Shown: positions 1 through 11,339, numbered from the stretch's first letter. The stretch: DNA of 64,000 nt from Calendula officinalis (GCA_963853835.1 OY970833.1:21484974-21548973), one strand, 5' to 3'. Notes: generated by a model not told the origin, from the sequence alone. Translations and numbers: made by a program.

Positions 1-1105
1 TCATGTAATCATAGTTGTATAATGTTGGAAGAACATCAGCAGCTTTTTCCAGAGGACGGGTATTCTCAGCTCCGAGACCCACTTTTGACTTGAACGATCT
101 GAACTCTTTTGGCTGGTTTAATTTTATCGTTTGTTCAGTGTGACCAGCTTTCACAATCGTCTGCTCCAGTTTTGAGATGTGTTCTTCAGCATTTTCTTTC
201 TTGACAGTAAGACTGTGTATGGTTGCTGATTGTTCATCGATTTCCTTTTTAAAATCGTTTGTTATGTTTTTGATTTGTTCATTCAATTTTTGAATTTCGA
301 TGTCAGCCGTCTTCAACTGTTCTTGGTAGTCTTTTATCTTGATGTCTGAGGACTTCATCCATGTTTGCTGTCGATTTAGTTGATTCGCCAAGTCATTTAT
401 CAGCTGCTTGGAGTCGTCTTTATCACTTGACACCGTCTTCATGTTTTTCAGGTTCGAGATTTCAAGATTTTTTGTATTAATTATGTGATTTAGACGATTT
501 ACCTCACTGGTGTGAGCAGCATGAAACTGTGACAACTGTTGTTGTAACTCTTGGGTTTTTTGATTTGAAAGGTTATTTTGATTGACTTGAGGAACAAGAG
601 TTTCAAGTTGACGACGAAATGTTAAATTTTCTGCCTTTAATTTTGAGATTTGTGCATTTGATTCATTGGTTGTGTTTACTTGTTTTTGTAAACTTTCTTG
701 TAATTCAGAAATCTTAAATTTATAAGCAGATTTTGACGTAGACAACTGATTTTGTAATTCCTTGTTTACTTGAGTTATTTGAAGAGAACATTGACTTAAC
801 TCACTCAAATCATTTAAAAGTTGTTCCTTTTCGGATTCTAAATAGGTAATTTGTTTTGTCAATTGTGATTTCTCATCAATTTTAGTAAAAAGTTTTTCAT
901 TAAACAAGGAATTCTGTGATTCATCAGTGTCTGAATCAGATAATAAAGAATCAAAGGAAAAAGAGAGTACCTCATTTTCATCATTTTTTGAAATGCCCAA
1001 CACAGCTGTAACCTCATTTGGTATTGCCATGACTGCCAGGTTGGCAATGCACTGTTTCTCCTCCTGGGCATTCGACCCGGCAGCCAATGTTTCTTTGGAA
1101 GTCAT
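1..1105 (-). CDS. Coiled-coil protein of an LTR retrotransposon (5' part, runs off left edge)
   Basis: A minus-strand frame stays open from an ATG at 1105 to the left edge, about 368 codons without a stop. An in-frame stop sits just upstream (1118-1120), so this ATG is a credible start. The first 60 residues are mixed, followed by an acidic/serine patch (LLSDSDTDES). From about residue 75 the protein is dominated by heptad-like stretches rich in Q, L, E, K and N, for example QLLNDLSELSQ, which implies a long coiled coil. I see no zinc knuckle, protease or RT motif in the visible part. The frame lies downstream of an LTR, PBS and leader on the same strand, so I read it as the first (Gag-like) ORF of a copia-type element. 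A captured host coiled-coil gene is the alternative. The gag assignment is inference; the open frame and coiled-coil composition are seen directly. Confidence 0.6.
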   Translation of the reverse strand, partial: MTSKETLAAGSNAQEEKQCIANLAVMAIPNEVTAVLGISKNDENEVLSFSFDSLLSDSDTDESQNSLFNEKLFTKIDEKSQLTKQITYLESEKEQLLNDLSELSQCSLQITQVNKELQNQLSTSKSAYKFKISELQESLQKQVNTTNESNAQISKLKAENLTFRRQLETLVPQVNQNNLSNQKTQELQQQLSQFHAAHTSEVNRLNHIINTKNLEISNLKNMKTVSSDKDDSKQLINDLANQLNRQQTWMKSSDIKIKDYQEQLKTADIEIQKLNEQIKNITNDFKKEIDEQSATIHSLTVKKENAEEHISKLEQTIVKAGHTEQTIKLNQPKEFRSFKSKVGLGAENTRPLEKAADVLPTLYNYDYM

Positions 1106-1453
1106 GTTAAGAACACTTCACGGGAATTTTGATTGAAACGGGGTAAAGAAAATTTAGAGAATGAGAAGGTTCTGGAATAGAATATGTGAAGTAGACCGTG
1201 GATTGGTCTTCAAAAATTCAAAATTACCGAAATCTTAAACTGGTTATTCCAGATGATAAAGTACACTTTAAATGTGCCTAAGATTTTCGAATTAGGGAAA
1301 AACGACGATCGGGTTAGAAACTGGGGCTAAACGAAGTTTGGAAATTGACCGAAAAATCACAAAAACGCAAATTAAGCGATCGAAACAAGCGTTTTTGGGC
1401 CGGCAAGTTGGGTAAACCGCCTACGGCCCCTTTTGTCACGCGAGTGTTGAAAG

Positions 1454-1748
1454 AGTTCGGGCCGAAGTTGTGTAGAAGTTCGGGCCGAAGTTGTGTAGAA
1501 GTTCGGGCCGAAGTTGTGTAGAAGTTCGGGCCGAGGGTTGATTGAAGTTCGGGCCGAAGTTCGGGTTGAAGTTCGGGCCGAAGTTCGGGTTGAAGTTCGG
1601 GCCGAAGTTCGAGTTGAAGTTCGGGCCGAAGTTCGGTTTGAAGTTCGGGCCGAACTTGGGGTTGAAGTTCGGGCCGAACTTTGGGTTGAAGTTCGGGCCG
1701 AACTTTGGGTTGAAGTTCGGGCCGAACTTGTTACTGTTCTCGGGCCGA
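1454..1748. repeat. GAAGTTCGGGCCGAA tandem repeat in the leader
   Basis: Imperfect tandem repeat with a unit of about 24 bases built on GAAGTTCGGGCCGAAGTTCG, seen roughly a dozen times. Variants include a GTGTAGAA spacer at the left end and GGGTTGAA or TGGGTTGAA spacers to the right. Each unit contains the short palindrome TTCGGGCCGAA. The open frames through the block, such as alternating VEVRAE, are a by-product of a repeat length divisible by three and are not called as genes. Confidence 0.85.
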
Positions 1749-2190
1749 AGTCTTTCTTGGCAGAACAGTGACGAACAGAACAGAAAAACCCACTAATTTG
1801 ATCCTAAAATGGTCGTTTCTTAGCCAAAATCTTCGATTCTTTTTGCAAAATGACCCAAATACTATTTCCTTCAATCCATTACTACTCTATTACTCAAAAA
1901 CAACCTAGATCTATTCGAAAATTTGAATTTAGAGGGTTTTTTGAAGCTTTAATGGTTTTTCCTAAAAATCCAAATTCTTCATCAGAATGGATTAGATTCG
2001 ATCCTAACTCGATTCTAAGCTTAATATACTAACAAAATGAAGCTATTCAATCCATAATAACAAGAATTAGTACCTTAAATTCGATTTTTGATCTTAAACC
2101 CCTTTTTCTTCAAAAAACTTCAAAAACCCACTGATTCTTCTGATTTTAACACCAATTGATGGATTTGGATCGTTTTCAAGATGAAATTAT

Positions 2191-2202
2191 GCTCTGATAC
2201 CA
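2191..2202 (-). promoter_or_regulatory. Primer-binding site (initiator tRNA-Met type)
   Basis: On the minus strand the sequence reads TGGTATCAGAGC, the usual plant LTR-retrotransposon PBS complementary to the 3' end of initiator tRNA-Met. It starts two bases inside the LTR end. This fixes the element's orientation as minus. Confidence 0.85.
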
Positions 2203-2204
2203 AT

Positions 2205-2510
2205 TGAAAAGCACAATAACACTGATTCAATCCATTTAGTGAGGTTGGATGATGATTTTGGTGATAAAAGTGAAGAAGGAGATTAGGGTTTTAGAGAGAG
2301 AAAGTAGAGAGAAGTTAGAGAGAACAATTTGCTGGAAATGTGAAATGTTAATTGTGCAAAAGTTAAAGAATTGAGCCTTACATCTTGGTATTTATACCAT
2401 GGCTCAATTCTTGGTTAGTTAGGACCATTTTGGTAATAAAAAGTAACCTATATACAATGTTACACTTTAGCCCCCTAGACTAACTATTACAACATATTTA
2501 ATACCTAACA
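2205..2510 (-). repeat. 5' LTR of the minus-strand element (306 bp)
   Basis: On the minus strand the segment starts TGTTAGGTATTAAATATG and ends GTGCTTTTCA, giving TG...CA termini. It abuts the PBS after two bases. A TATA-like GGTATAAATACC lies in the middle, at about 2388-2400, and a CT-rich stretch follows, as in plant LTR promoters. The short LTR, Met PBS and TG/CA ends fit a copia-type element. The partner LTR lies outside the window, so the length rests on the termini alone. Confidence 0.75.
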
Positions 2511-2519
2511 CATACTCAA

Positions 2520-3483
2520 ACAAGTATTTTTATGAAAAGGGTCTTAATGAAGATCTGTATGAAAAACTGTATTTTGCGATATTAATCTTTGTATAACCGT
2601 GAGTTGATAAAAGCCCATATCGCCAGATCGTTTAGATCTAACATTACTGTAATCATCAACTATAGTTAGCCAACGAATATATGAGTAGTACTATTCGGGA
2701 TTGATCCCCCGCTCATGGTTAGTCGCTCTAGCCGTATAACATATGAGATATATATTCTATTAAAACGTCGTGGACTCGACATGCCTAGGTAAAGGCGGAT
2801 TTAGGTTTGATTACAGGCTCATGAACTTATACTTTAACTTGTACGCCTAGCTAGCCTATAAGGGATTACGCACTAAATTAAACAACTAGGTTTCATAGAT
2901 TTGAAAACGTACATGGATTTGTACTAAATGACTTATCTTTATAAAATCATGTAGAAACGGTTTTACGCACCGATCATGTGCAAATTGTGTTTTATAGAGT
3001 TAAAACATTTTACAAGAGTGTATTAAGCACTAAACATGTGCAAATTTGGTTTCAGGGTTTTGAAACGGTTTTCAACGATTATTTTAGTACACGAGTTGTA
3101 CTGACAAACATTTTGGAATAAATCAAGGATTTATAGAGTCATAAAACCTGTGAACTCACCAACCTTTGTGTTGACACTTTTTCTAATATGTTTTCTCAGG
3201 TATTCAAAGTGAAGCATTTAGCATGACATTTACATGTATCGGATTACCACTTTTGGAAAGATATATATTTTTATCTAGACACGAAGTCTAGGATGTCAAC
3301 TTGAAGTTTTAAAGACGTTTTATCTAAAACTATTGTTGCACACAAGTTATTTTGGATTTGTAAACGTTTAAAAATTGGTAATCCATTTTTAATGCTATGT
3401 TATACTATTGATCGATTGTTGTGATTTCCGATGTAAGTCGCACGCCCGCTCTTCCACAAAACCAGTTTTGGCGGGGTGTGACA
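2520..3483 (+). repeat. Truncated Ty3/gypsy LTR remnant
   Basis: The right end (TTTTGGCGGGGTGTGACA, ending at 3483) matches the 3' termini of the gypsy LTRs at 33834 and 42358. Upstream parts (CCTGTGAACTCAC..., TTTTCTCAGGTATTC...) align loosely in order with the same LTRs. The left end is lost next to the minus-strand LTR at 2205-2510. No internal gypsy domain is attached. This is a diverged relative of the intact element's LTR. Confidence 0.65.
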
Positions 3484-4194
3484 GACGATGATGATACGCA
3501 GCGGTTTCTGTGCTACCTGTGATTGCAGCGGTAAATTGACGCCGGAGATATTGTTCCAACGGTCGATTGACGCCGGAGATATTGTTGCAGCGGACAGCGG
3601 TCGATTGAGCCGAGAAGTTACAAAATTCAGAATCATGATTGAGCGAGAAGTTACAAAATTCAGAATCAGAATATTTTTCAAGAAGTGGGTGCACCATGAA
3701 TTGCGAGAAGTGTGTGAGCTTATTCTTTGAAAAGACTTAAGATTTCTATAGTTTGATGAATTGGGGGAAATTGAAGATGATGTTTGGAGGAAGAAAATTG
3801 AAGAGATGAGTTTTAAAACTAAAATTAAATAGAAAAATAGAGTATAAAGGGAAAATTTGAGAACAATGTTTAATTTGCAAGTGAAGGAGACGAGAGTGTG
3901 GTGGTGTTGCAGGTAAAGTAAAGGGTATTTTGGTCACTTTAAAATATTTAACAATTTAATTTAACTTCCGTTAGAAATTTGGACTAAAAGCAATACGAAG
4001 TCCAAACCATAGTGACTATGAGTGTAATTTCGAAAGTCAGGAACCAAATCTAAAACTTTTGCCAAACCACATGGACTATTCATGTAATTTACTCTTTATT
4101 CTTTCATTATTTTATAAGTTTTGATAATGATTATTCAAACGGTTAATAATAAATTATTACATGCATTAGAAAATTGTAATTTTATTAAGAGAAA
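3484..4194. other. Gene-free stretch with short duplications and a MITE fragment
   Basis: The segment GACGCCGGAGATATTGTT occurs twice (3538-3590), and GAGCGAGAAGTTACAAAATT-type sequence occurs twice (3605-3668). At about 3985-4091 a fragment ending CATGTAATTTACTCT resembles the right end of the GAGTAAATTACAC MITE family at 20030 and 56156. I see no supported gene. Confidence 0.5.
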
Positions 4195-4375
4195 TACTAA
4201 CAAGTGCCCTAAGGGCAATGGTTAAGAAATTTTTTTGGCATAAAGTAATTGTAAATTAACTAATAAAAATCACCCCATGAATTTTAATAACCACTTTTGA
4301 TTAGTTATGCTCCATAATTTGTACATTAACCATTTTAACCTCCCTTAAGGGCAATGGTTAGCAAAACCCTTTTAT
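4195..4375. mobile_element. Small MITE, AAGGGTTTTGCTAACC family
   Basis: Inverted ends: the left AGTGCCCTAAGGGCAATGGTTAAG matches the reverse complement of the right-hand AACCATTGCCCTTAAGGG region only in part, around a CCCTTAAGGG core. The right end reads, on the minus strand, AAGGGTTTTGCTAACCATTG. A related unit, AAGGGTTTTGTTAATGACAG, lies at 14657-14815. Boundaries are approximate. Confidence 0.4.
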
Positions 4376-4728
4376 TAATGGATAAATGATGCCTAAAATG
4401 CAACGGCGGGTGTTAATTAATGTATACATTTTAATGTTGTTATTGACAGCCCTTAATTCTGTCATTAACAAAACTCTTATTTTATTTAATTCTCCAAACA
4501 ATAAATACAGTGACCAATTATTCTTGAATAATAAAAATAATAATGTATGTACAACTCGACCCAATTATTTATTAGACTGTGCTAACCATTATATAAGACC
4601 GTGGTATGTTACTTGCAAAAGTGACGGTATCAGTTTTACCCCAACCGATGGCACAACTCGTCAGTTTGGATTTTCGTTTCTTTTATCTATCAAGTGATGA
4701 GTGGAGAAGGGATTAAGATGGGGCCCAA

Positions 4729-5064
4729 AGGTATTCTAATAAGATATTTGATATTTTTAATATGTGTATAGATTTTATAATAGTGAGGTCCAAAAAATTG
4801 AAGAGAACGGTTTATTGATGGCATAAGTATGTCAGTTGAATGCCAGTTTGAGTGTCAGCTAACGTGGTGCTGATTTGATAAAAAATGAAGTGTCAATTAG
4901 CGTCACGGATGAGAGTGGTCTAATCGACATCTTCAGTTTTTGACAAATAAGCGGCATGTCAACTGCCACTCCAACAATATCTTTTCTCTTCATTTTTTGG
5001 GACCCACCATTATAAAATATATACACACACAAAATTACTATATACCATATTAAAATACACCTTT
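4729..5064. mobile_element. MITE with about 65-bp degenerate inverted repeats
   Basis: The left arm (AAAGGTATTCTAATAAGATA ... ATAGTGAGGTCC) matches the reverse complement of the right arm (GGACCCACCATTATAAAATA ... AATACACCTTT). Its interior contains CCACTCCAACAATATCTTTT. A related copy around 11340-12640 has the same sequence interrupted by a solo LTR, so this copy serves as a near-relative empty site. Confidence 0.6.
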
Positions 5065-5284
5065 AGCCTAGCTCTCCCTCATATGTTCTCTTCGGCTAGC
5101 AGAAGAAAAAAACCAACACCTCCAAATCAAAAAGTTGTGCCAATGGTAAAGGAAAACTGACAGGAAGAGAAGCGCCAAGTGACGCATAGTTGGCACCAGT
5201 CTTAATCATTACCTATTTATTAAAATAATTTTATGTAAAAATAATTTAAATTTTATAACTTTTACAGAATTTTCTAGATGTGAC

Positions 5285-5958
5285 TAGGGGTGAGCAGAAA
5301 AAGCGGGTAATCGGAATGTAACACTTCGGAACCGCCGATTTCGGATCATGAACCGCTTTGGAGGTTCTGGTTCCTAAAATCATGGAACCGCCCTAAGAGG
5401 TTCCGGTTCTCAAATTTAAGGAACCGGAAACTGCCGGGTAACCGGAACCGGCGATTACTCGGTCTACTTTTATTAAAATATTATATATATGAGAAATATA
5501 ATGGCCCGTATTTTGTCCCTAGTTTGGTCAATTTAATGCTCAATGTTATTATGTTCTTTTTAGTTTTTGGTGTAACGTTAAATAATGGTATCTTTGGAAA
5601 ATGCATATTATGATTTGTGATTTTATCCATAATTTAGTTTATAGATAATGTTTTCACGATATAATAATCAGATAATCATGTGTTTAAATATTTATTCAAA
5701 AGTTAATATTTAGAAATTCAGATTATTCAAAAGTTAATAGATAAGATGTCCAAAAATGATTGATATATAAGCTTAACATACTATTTTACTTTTAGGATTT
5801 TTGAGACCGGGTACCGGAACCTTGTACCGAAACCGGAGGTTTCGATTCCGGTCCCCATAATTGAGGAAGTAGTATTAAAGGTTCCGGTTCTAAAAACTGA
5901 TGAACCGTTATTACAGGTTCCTGCCGAACTAGCGGATACCCATCTATACTCACACCTG
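5285..5958. mobile_element. hAT-like non-autonomous element, TAGGGGTGAGCA family
   Basis: The left end is TAGGGGTGAGCAG; the right end is ACTCACACCTG. Flanking 8-mers GATGTGAC (5277-5284) and GATATGAC (5959-5966) differ at one base, consistent with an old 8-bp hAT-type target duplication. Both ends are filled with degenerate GGAACCGG/CCGGTTCC runs facing each other. No transposase frame is present. Confidence 0.6.
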
Positions 5959-5966
5959 GATATGAC

Positions 5967-6941
5967 ATATAACAAAATAAATATAATAGATGAAGAAATA
6001 TGAATCATATATATAATCATCATCTTCGTGTAGCGTTATAAATTAGGAATAAAAGTGGTTAAAGAACATTGGGTATGTGGGTTGTGTCTTCACACTTCAT
6101 ATGTGACTATGTAAGATGTATATATTATGTGAGTTGCGTGAGTTATGTGTTAGTTATTTATTTTTAAGATTTTTTTGTCTGAATTTTGAAAACCATGGAT
6201 TATAATCAGATTAATGAGAAATATTTTCTAACAGCTTATTACACTAGACTACAAGACTTTTAGTAATCTTTATCTCTACAGTACTTGAATTACCTGTTTG
6301 AGTGAATTGTTACGAATGAATTCAATTTGCGGTTATAAATTCAATTAATATTATTGATAAATATTAATTAGAATTCAGTTCGAGTTTTTTTAGTGATTTA
6401 GTTTAATGCATTATTGTACGTCATTAAACTTGTTGGATCACTGAAAGCATCCCCCACTGAAGAACATTTAATGAAGACAAAAGGACAATAGTTAGAAGAC
6501 AATCTGAAGATTAATTTTTCAGATTGTGGGCAACTGAATATCTGATTAGTTTGGATTTCAGTTACCCGGCTACCCTATCTGAACAACAATAGAAGCAACG
6601 ATCAGTTCACCATGCGGAATCATGTGAAATTACGAGACTCAACCAAACTCTTTTCTTACTTCTTGATTTTACATATTAAATTTCATTTGTTGTAATCGTG
6701 TTTATCAATTTCCTTACTGTATTTTATTTTATTTATGAAATTGATATTAACTTCTATAATAAAAACAAATTAGATTTTTTTAAATAAAAAATCTTTGAAA
6801 GAATAGAAAAATAGAGAATTGAAACTTAAGAATTTGGTAAATAGTGGGGATGATTTCTACAATTTACTCCAAAGGTAAAGAATTGAAGTCATTTAGCTAA
6901 CAATACACATACTCCAAAGGTAAAGAACTGAAGTAGATACA
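5967..6941. other. AT-rich intergenic DNA
   Basis: No coding frame, RNA gene or recognisable element was found here. The sequence is AT-rich with short direct repeats only. Confidence 0.4.
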
Positions 6942-7604
6942 TTGGATAAATGGTGGTGGGATATTGGTAATAGTGGGGAATTTGAAGTAAAAAGTACTAG
7001 ATTATGGCTTGACAACTTATTGCTTCCAAGTTCCTTAATTAATATGAGATGGAATAACTTAGTGCCCCGGAAAGTGAATATTTTATTTTGGAAGATTTAT
7101 CTTGATCGTATTCCTTTTAAATTAAATTTATCTTTGAGAGGTATTCAATTAAAAGATGTTCGATGTGGAATTTGTGGGTCCGAAATTGAAGATGTGGACC
7201 ATATCTTTTGGAGTTGTGAAGTTGCAAAAAGTGTTTGGTTCGCAATTGGTAATTGGCTTCAGGTGTTGGACGTTAATGTGTGTGGTGTGGACGAGTTGAT
7301 GGATTCGGTGGATTCTAATGCCATAAACGGAAGTGTTAAATGGATTATAGAAGCGGTGTGCTTAACTGTGTTGTGGATCCTTTGATGATTTCGGAATGCA
7401 ATGGCATTCAATAATAGAGATAACATGAAAGATGTGTTGATTGATTCCATTAAGGAAGTAGCGTATAATTGGATTTGTAATCGTAAAAAAAATTAATTGT
7501 TAGTCAGACTGAATAACTTATTTTTCCTTGTAATTGTTAATTTATTTTTCTAACTTCTCACTAGTTTTCTTTTTAATAAGAAGGTTATTTCTAAAAAAAA
7601 AAAG
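6942..7604 (+). mobile_element. LINE (non-LTR retrotransposon) 3' fragment, decayed
   Basis: The frame from 6942 encodes the end of a plant LINE ORF2: a zf-RVT (reverse-transcriptase zinc-binding) region with VPRKVNILFWKIYLDRIPFK, then CGICGSEIEDVDHIFWSCEVAKSVW carrying the expected C..C...H...C spacing. The frame is broken by two adjacent TGA codons (7383-7388) and then continues to a TAA near 7495. An A-rich tail (about 7592-7604) follows a short 3' UTR. The RT core is missing, so it is 5'-truncated as typical for LINE copies. Confidence 0.8.
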
Positions 7605-7841
7605 AACTAAAGTATAACAATCTCCCCTTTTTAAGTGTTGAATTTTATTACAATCTTAAAAGCATAAATCTTTGAAGGCCCAATTTTAATACTTTAAAAA
7701 ATAAATAAATAAAAGTTTCTGAAAAGATTGTTTGGTTTGCCGAGTTGGCGGGAGTGGTCGGAGTGGAGAGAGGAGATGTTACTTCATGGACATGTTCCAG
7801 ATTCCCATAATGTCGCCGGCGCGCAAAACATCCATTAGAAT

Positions 7842-8583
7842 CAAGGGTGAGCAGGAAAAAAATGTAACCGGAATCGGAATCGGAATCGTCTTGGAACCGG
7901 AGGTTTCGGACCCAGAACCTGCTAAGAGGTTCCGGTCCCGGTTCCCAAAATCATGGAACCGCCTTAAGAGGTTCCGGTTCCGGTTCTCAAAATTAAGGAA
8001 CCTGGAACCTGTGGATACCCTGGATCCGGCGGTTATACGGTATATTTTAATTAAATATATAATATATAATATATTACACATGATTAAATTAAATAGATTT
8101 TTGATTTATCTAAATGTAAAATACTAGTCCAAATAAAAATATAAATTGACCTTACTCGTTATAATTGAGTCAGAAATTGGATGATAGTGAGACATTCACT
8201 CGTCGTGAGGTTTATCTTTGTGACTGACTTTTACATGAATCACACATTTACTTTCTTTTTTCCATTCTTATTCATTTATTTATATTTTGAACAATATTCG
8301 TAATCGCTGAAATATATATAAAATCGTTAAACGATATTTGTAATCGTTAGTTTGTGTGATTTATTGTCTTGTTTATTCAGTAAGTAATGTTAATTTTTTT
8401 TTAATTTAGATACAGGATAACCGGAACCTGCACTGGAACCGGTGGTTCCGGTTCCGGTTCCGAAAATTTAGGAACCTGCCTTCCAGGTTCCAGTTTCGGT
8501 TCCTATAACTCAAGAACCTGCGGTTCCGGTTCTGGTTCCGGTTTCAGTCGGAACCGGCGGGTACCCTGTTATGCTCACCCCTA
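7842..8583. mobile_element. hAT-like non-autonomous element with CGGTTCC-rich arms
   Basis: A perfect 8-bp target duplication ATTAGAAT flanks it at 7834-7841 and 8584-8591. Ends are CAAGGGTGAGCA on the left and TGCTCACCCCTA on the right, inverted with two mismatches. Both arms hold degenerate GGAACCGG/GGTTCCGG runs and the centre is AT-rich. No transposase frame is seen. It belongs with the elements at 5285 and 52551 by its TAGGGGTGA-type ends. Confidence 0.8.
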
Positions 8584-8929
8584 ATTAGAATAACCACAAA
8601 CATCTTCGGCAACATATTTGGGTTCCCTATATGTTACTCCTACTTTTTCTTCTTCGGTTATTGCCTTCCATCTCCAAACTTGATGACTAAAATCTGATTA
8701 TGTTCGTTTTTTGATTAATAACTTGGAAGAATTAAGTTGGAGGCAAACTTAATTAGTTTAATTAATTCGTTAATAAACTATGGGCTTTGTACCAATTAAT
8801 TAATAATTTAACTGATAATAAAGCATTCTCCCTAGTGTCCTCTAATTATGTTTCAAGGGCAACCCAAACCTTATTATTACTTAAGAGTATTAATAACTTA
8901 GTGAAATGTTCAAAGGTAGTATAAGTATT

Positions 8930-9660
8930 TTATCTAGTCCTAAAGGACAATTAATAGTCATTGGATCAATAAAAAGTCAAAGGTCAAGATCAAGATTCAA
9001 ACCATACAAACACATGTGCTTCAATACATCAATACCCACCCACCTCCGGCGGCCGGAGACGGCGACCGGTGGCGGCGGACAGTGGCGGTCGGCGGCGGCC
9101 AGCGGCGGCGGACGGCGGCCGGAGGTGGCCACCGGCGGTGGTGGTCGTGACTTGAAACACATGTGTTTCACCTTTTGAAACACATGTGTTTCGTAGTTCG
9201 TATGCTCCCCTGTGTTATACAAACTCATGTTTTTAGTGAAACACATGTGTTTGAAACATATGTGTTTCACCTTTTGAAACATATGTGTTTCGTAGTTCGT
9301 ATGCTCCCCTGTGTGTTGGAAACTCATGTTTTTAGTGAAACACATGTGTTCCGTGACTTGAAACACATGTCTGCTCGTTTGTATTTTGAAACACTTGTGT
9401 GTTTAGTGAATCACATGTGTTTCAATACATCAATACCACCACCACACCATTACCACCAGCACCTTCACTGTCAGCCACAGCCGCCGCCGCCGGCCGGCGA
9501 CGGACGGCGACGACCGGAGGAGGCGGCCGGTGATGGTGATCGGTGGTGGTGGTCGTGACTTGAAAAAGATGTGTTTGAAACACATGTGTTTAAAACACAT
9601 GTGTTTAAAACACTGTGATTTGATCTTGATCATTTTGATCCAATGATTAGGATTTATCCA
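8930..9660. mobile_element. Inverted-repeat element filled with CACATGTG palindromes
   Basis: The ends CATTGGATCAATAAAAAG ... CAAGATCAAG (left) and CTTGATCATTTTGATCCAATG (right) are inverted copies. Inside are about ten copies of the palindrome GAAACACATGTGTTTC or close variants. Two GC-rich GGCGGC blocks (9048-9150 and 9479-9556) are each followed by GTGGTGGTCGTGACTTGAAA, so part of the element is duplicated. Frames across it are low complexity and are not called. Confidence 0.6.
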
Positions 9661-9891
9661 TTGGTACTATACTAAACCCTTAGACTACTTAGAATACAAC
9701 TCTAATAACTTAATTCGATAACCTTTAGCATATATCCAATAATTAATTTATCAAATGTTTTTATATAACTGAAAAACCAAATTCAAAACCCCAACTGAAA
9801 GATCTAGCTCATAGATATGGGAATTATTTTACACTCTTTCCCGTCACCAACGGGTACATGTGGGTGCGGGTAATCTCTGGCTCTAGTGTAA

Positions 9892-10411
9892 GAGCATTCC
9901 CAATGGTTAACCTCACAATGACTTATTACTTTTGACACATCAACTAAAAACCTATTTATAAAAAGCACCTCCAATGGTTAACCTTTCAAAAAGCTTTTTC
10001 CTATTAAATTTACTAGTTTATCTTTATGTATCTCAAATGTTTTATAAATACCCCTCAAATATAATTTGACAATTTTTATATCATTTTATAAAACTTAACA
10101 TATCACAAAAAAACAAAACTAATCATCAATGCTTTTTCTTTAATAAAAATATTGAAATAGGACAAAGTTATCATTTATTGTTATAAATATAGTAAAGGAT
10201 TCGCATATAAATTTATATAAGGGTTGAAATGTAAAAGTATTAAATACATGGACTAAATAAATCAAACATTGAAAGTAAGTTAAGAGGTTATGGAAGAATA
10301 AGTCATTTGAATAAGCTTTTAAAAAAGCTCTTTATTCCAATAGCAAAAAGTCATCTAAAAGCTTATTTAACTAGTAATAAGCTTTACAAAAAACTTCCAT
10401 TGGAGATGCTC
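9892..10411. mobile_element. PIF/Harbinger-like MITE (TAA target site)
   Basis: The left end GAGCATTCCCAATGG matches the reverse complement of the right end CCATTGGAGATGCTC. TAA flanks both sides (9889-9891 and 10412-10414), as for PIF/Harbinger insertions. A second CTCCAATGGTTAACC lies inside the left arm. The GAGCATCTCCAATGG terminus is very common in plant MITEs. Confidence 0.65.
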
Positions 10412-10414
10412 TAA

Positions 10415-11339
10415 GATCAAGATCATGATCATAATTGTAATCAATTCCTAAGGCATCTTTAATCTATATTTGTAAATCATACTCATTCATCTTGTTAACA
10501 ACTCTGAACCAAAATTCTGAACAAAAAATATTCAAAATCAATTTCTCTAAAACTCTTGATCAAATTCAGTAAATCATATTCAATTAAATTTATAAGGTAA
10601 TCAATCAATTAAAATGTAATAATCATATTAACTGTTATGAATGGTTTGCGAATGAATAGCAAAGTAGATTAACAATTGTTTACAAAATGGTTATTGGTAT
10701 TGCCTTTCTTTTGAATTCTACATCATAGTATAATACAAAGTAATACAAAGTAATTTATGTTCAATTTTCTTCAATAACATGCTTAATTTTTTTCAAATAA
10801 ATAAGCAAAGAAGTATACTTATTGCAGCCACTTCATGAGCTGGAATTGACCCGTGCTTATTTATATTTTTCCTTCATTGCAGCACAAGACATAACTTCAA
10901 GAAATCCCCAAATTGTGCAATTTAATTCTTTAATTTCAAACCCACTAAAATAAGAGAAATTGAACAATACCCAGAACAAAAGATTCAAAAAATTTCAGAA
11001 AGAAGATATTGATTACTATTAATCCACATATAGAAACTGAGTTGTAGGAAGTTGTATCTATTATAAAGAGAAAAGGGTCATTGTTAATTTGTTAGTGCAT
11101 ACTTCTAAAAGTGAGTAGCTTAGAAATTATATACACTTCGTGAATGATTTAATTTATAATTACGCACCATACATTGATGTTAAGGCTGCAAGACATTAAT
11201 AAATTAGCAATTTATAAGTATAAAAATGAAATCCATACTATATAATATGCACCAGAATTCCAGAAACCCCGAGGTTTAATTTATAAACAAATAGCAACGA
11301 TAAAAAAGTTGTATACGAAACTATATTTATGTTTGTCTT
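10415..11339. other. AT-rich intergenic DNA
   Basis: No gene, RNA or terminal-repeat structure could be supported. The sequence is AT-rich throughout. Confidence 0.4.

Larger units (their letters stand above)
1106..2204 (-). other. Untranslated leader of the minus-strand LTR retrotransposon
   Basis: About 1.1 kb lies between the primer-binding site and the first ORF, with no long frame that looks coding. It carries the GTTCGGGCCGAA repeat block. Part of it (about 1195-1440) is recognisably similar to 61370-61720, which suggests a second, broken copy of the same family near the right edge. Confidence 0.55.

Noticed and set aside
1514..1796. Two overlapping open frames encoding VEVRAE and LKFGPKFG repeats
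   Set aside because: They come from a tandem DNA repeat whose unit length is divisible by three; no start context or family support.
9010..9633. Frames through the CACATGTG element
   Set aside because: Low-complexity translations of palindromes and GGC repeats on both strands.
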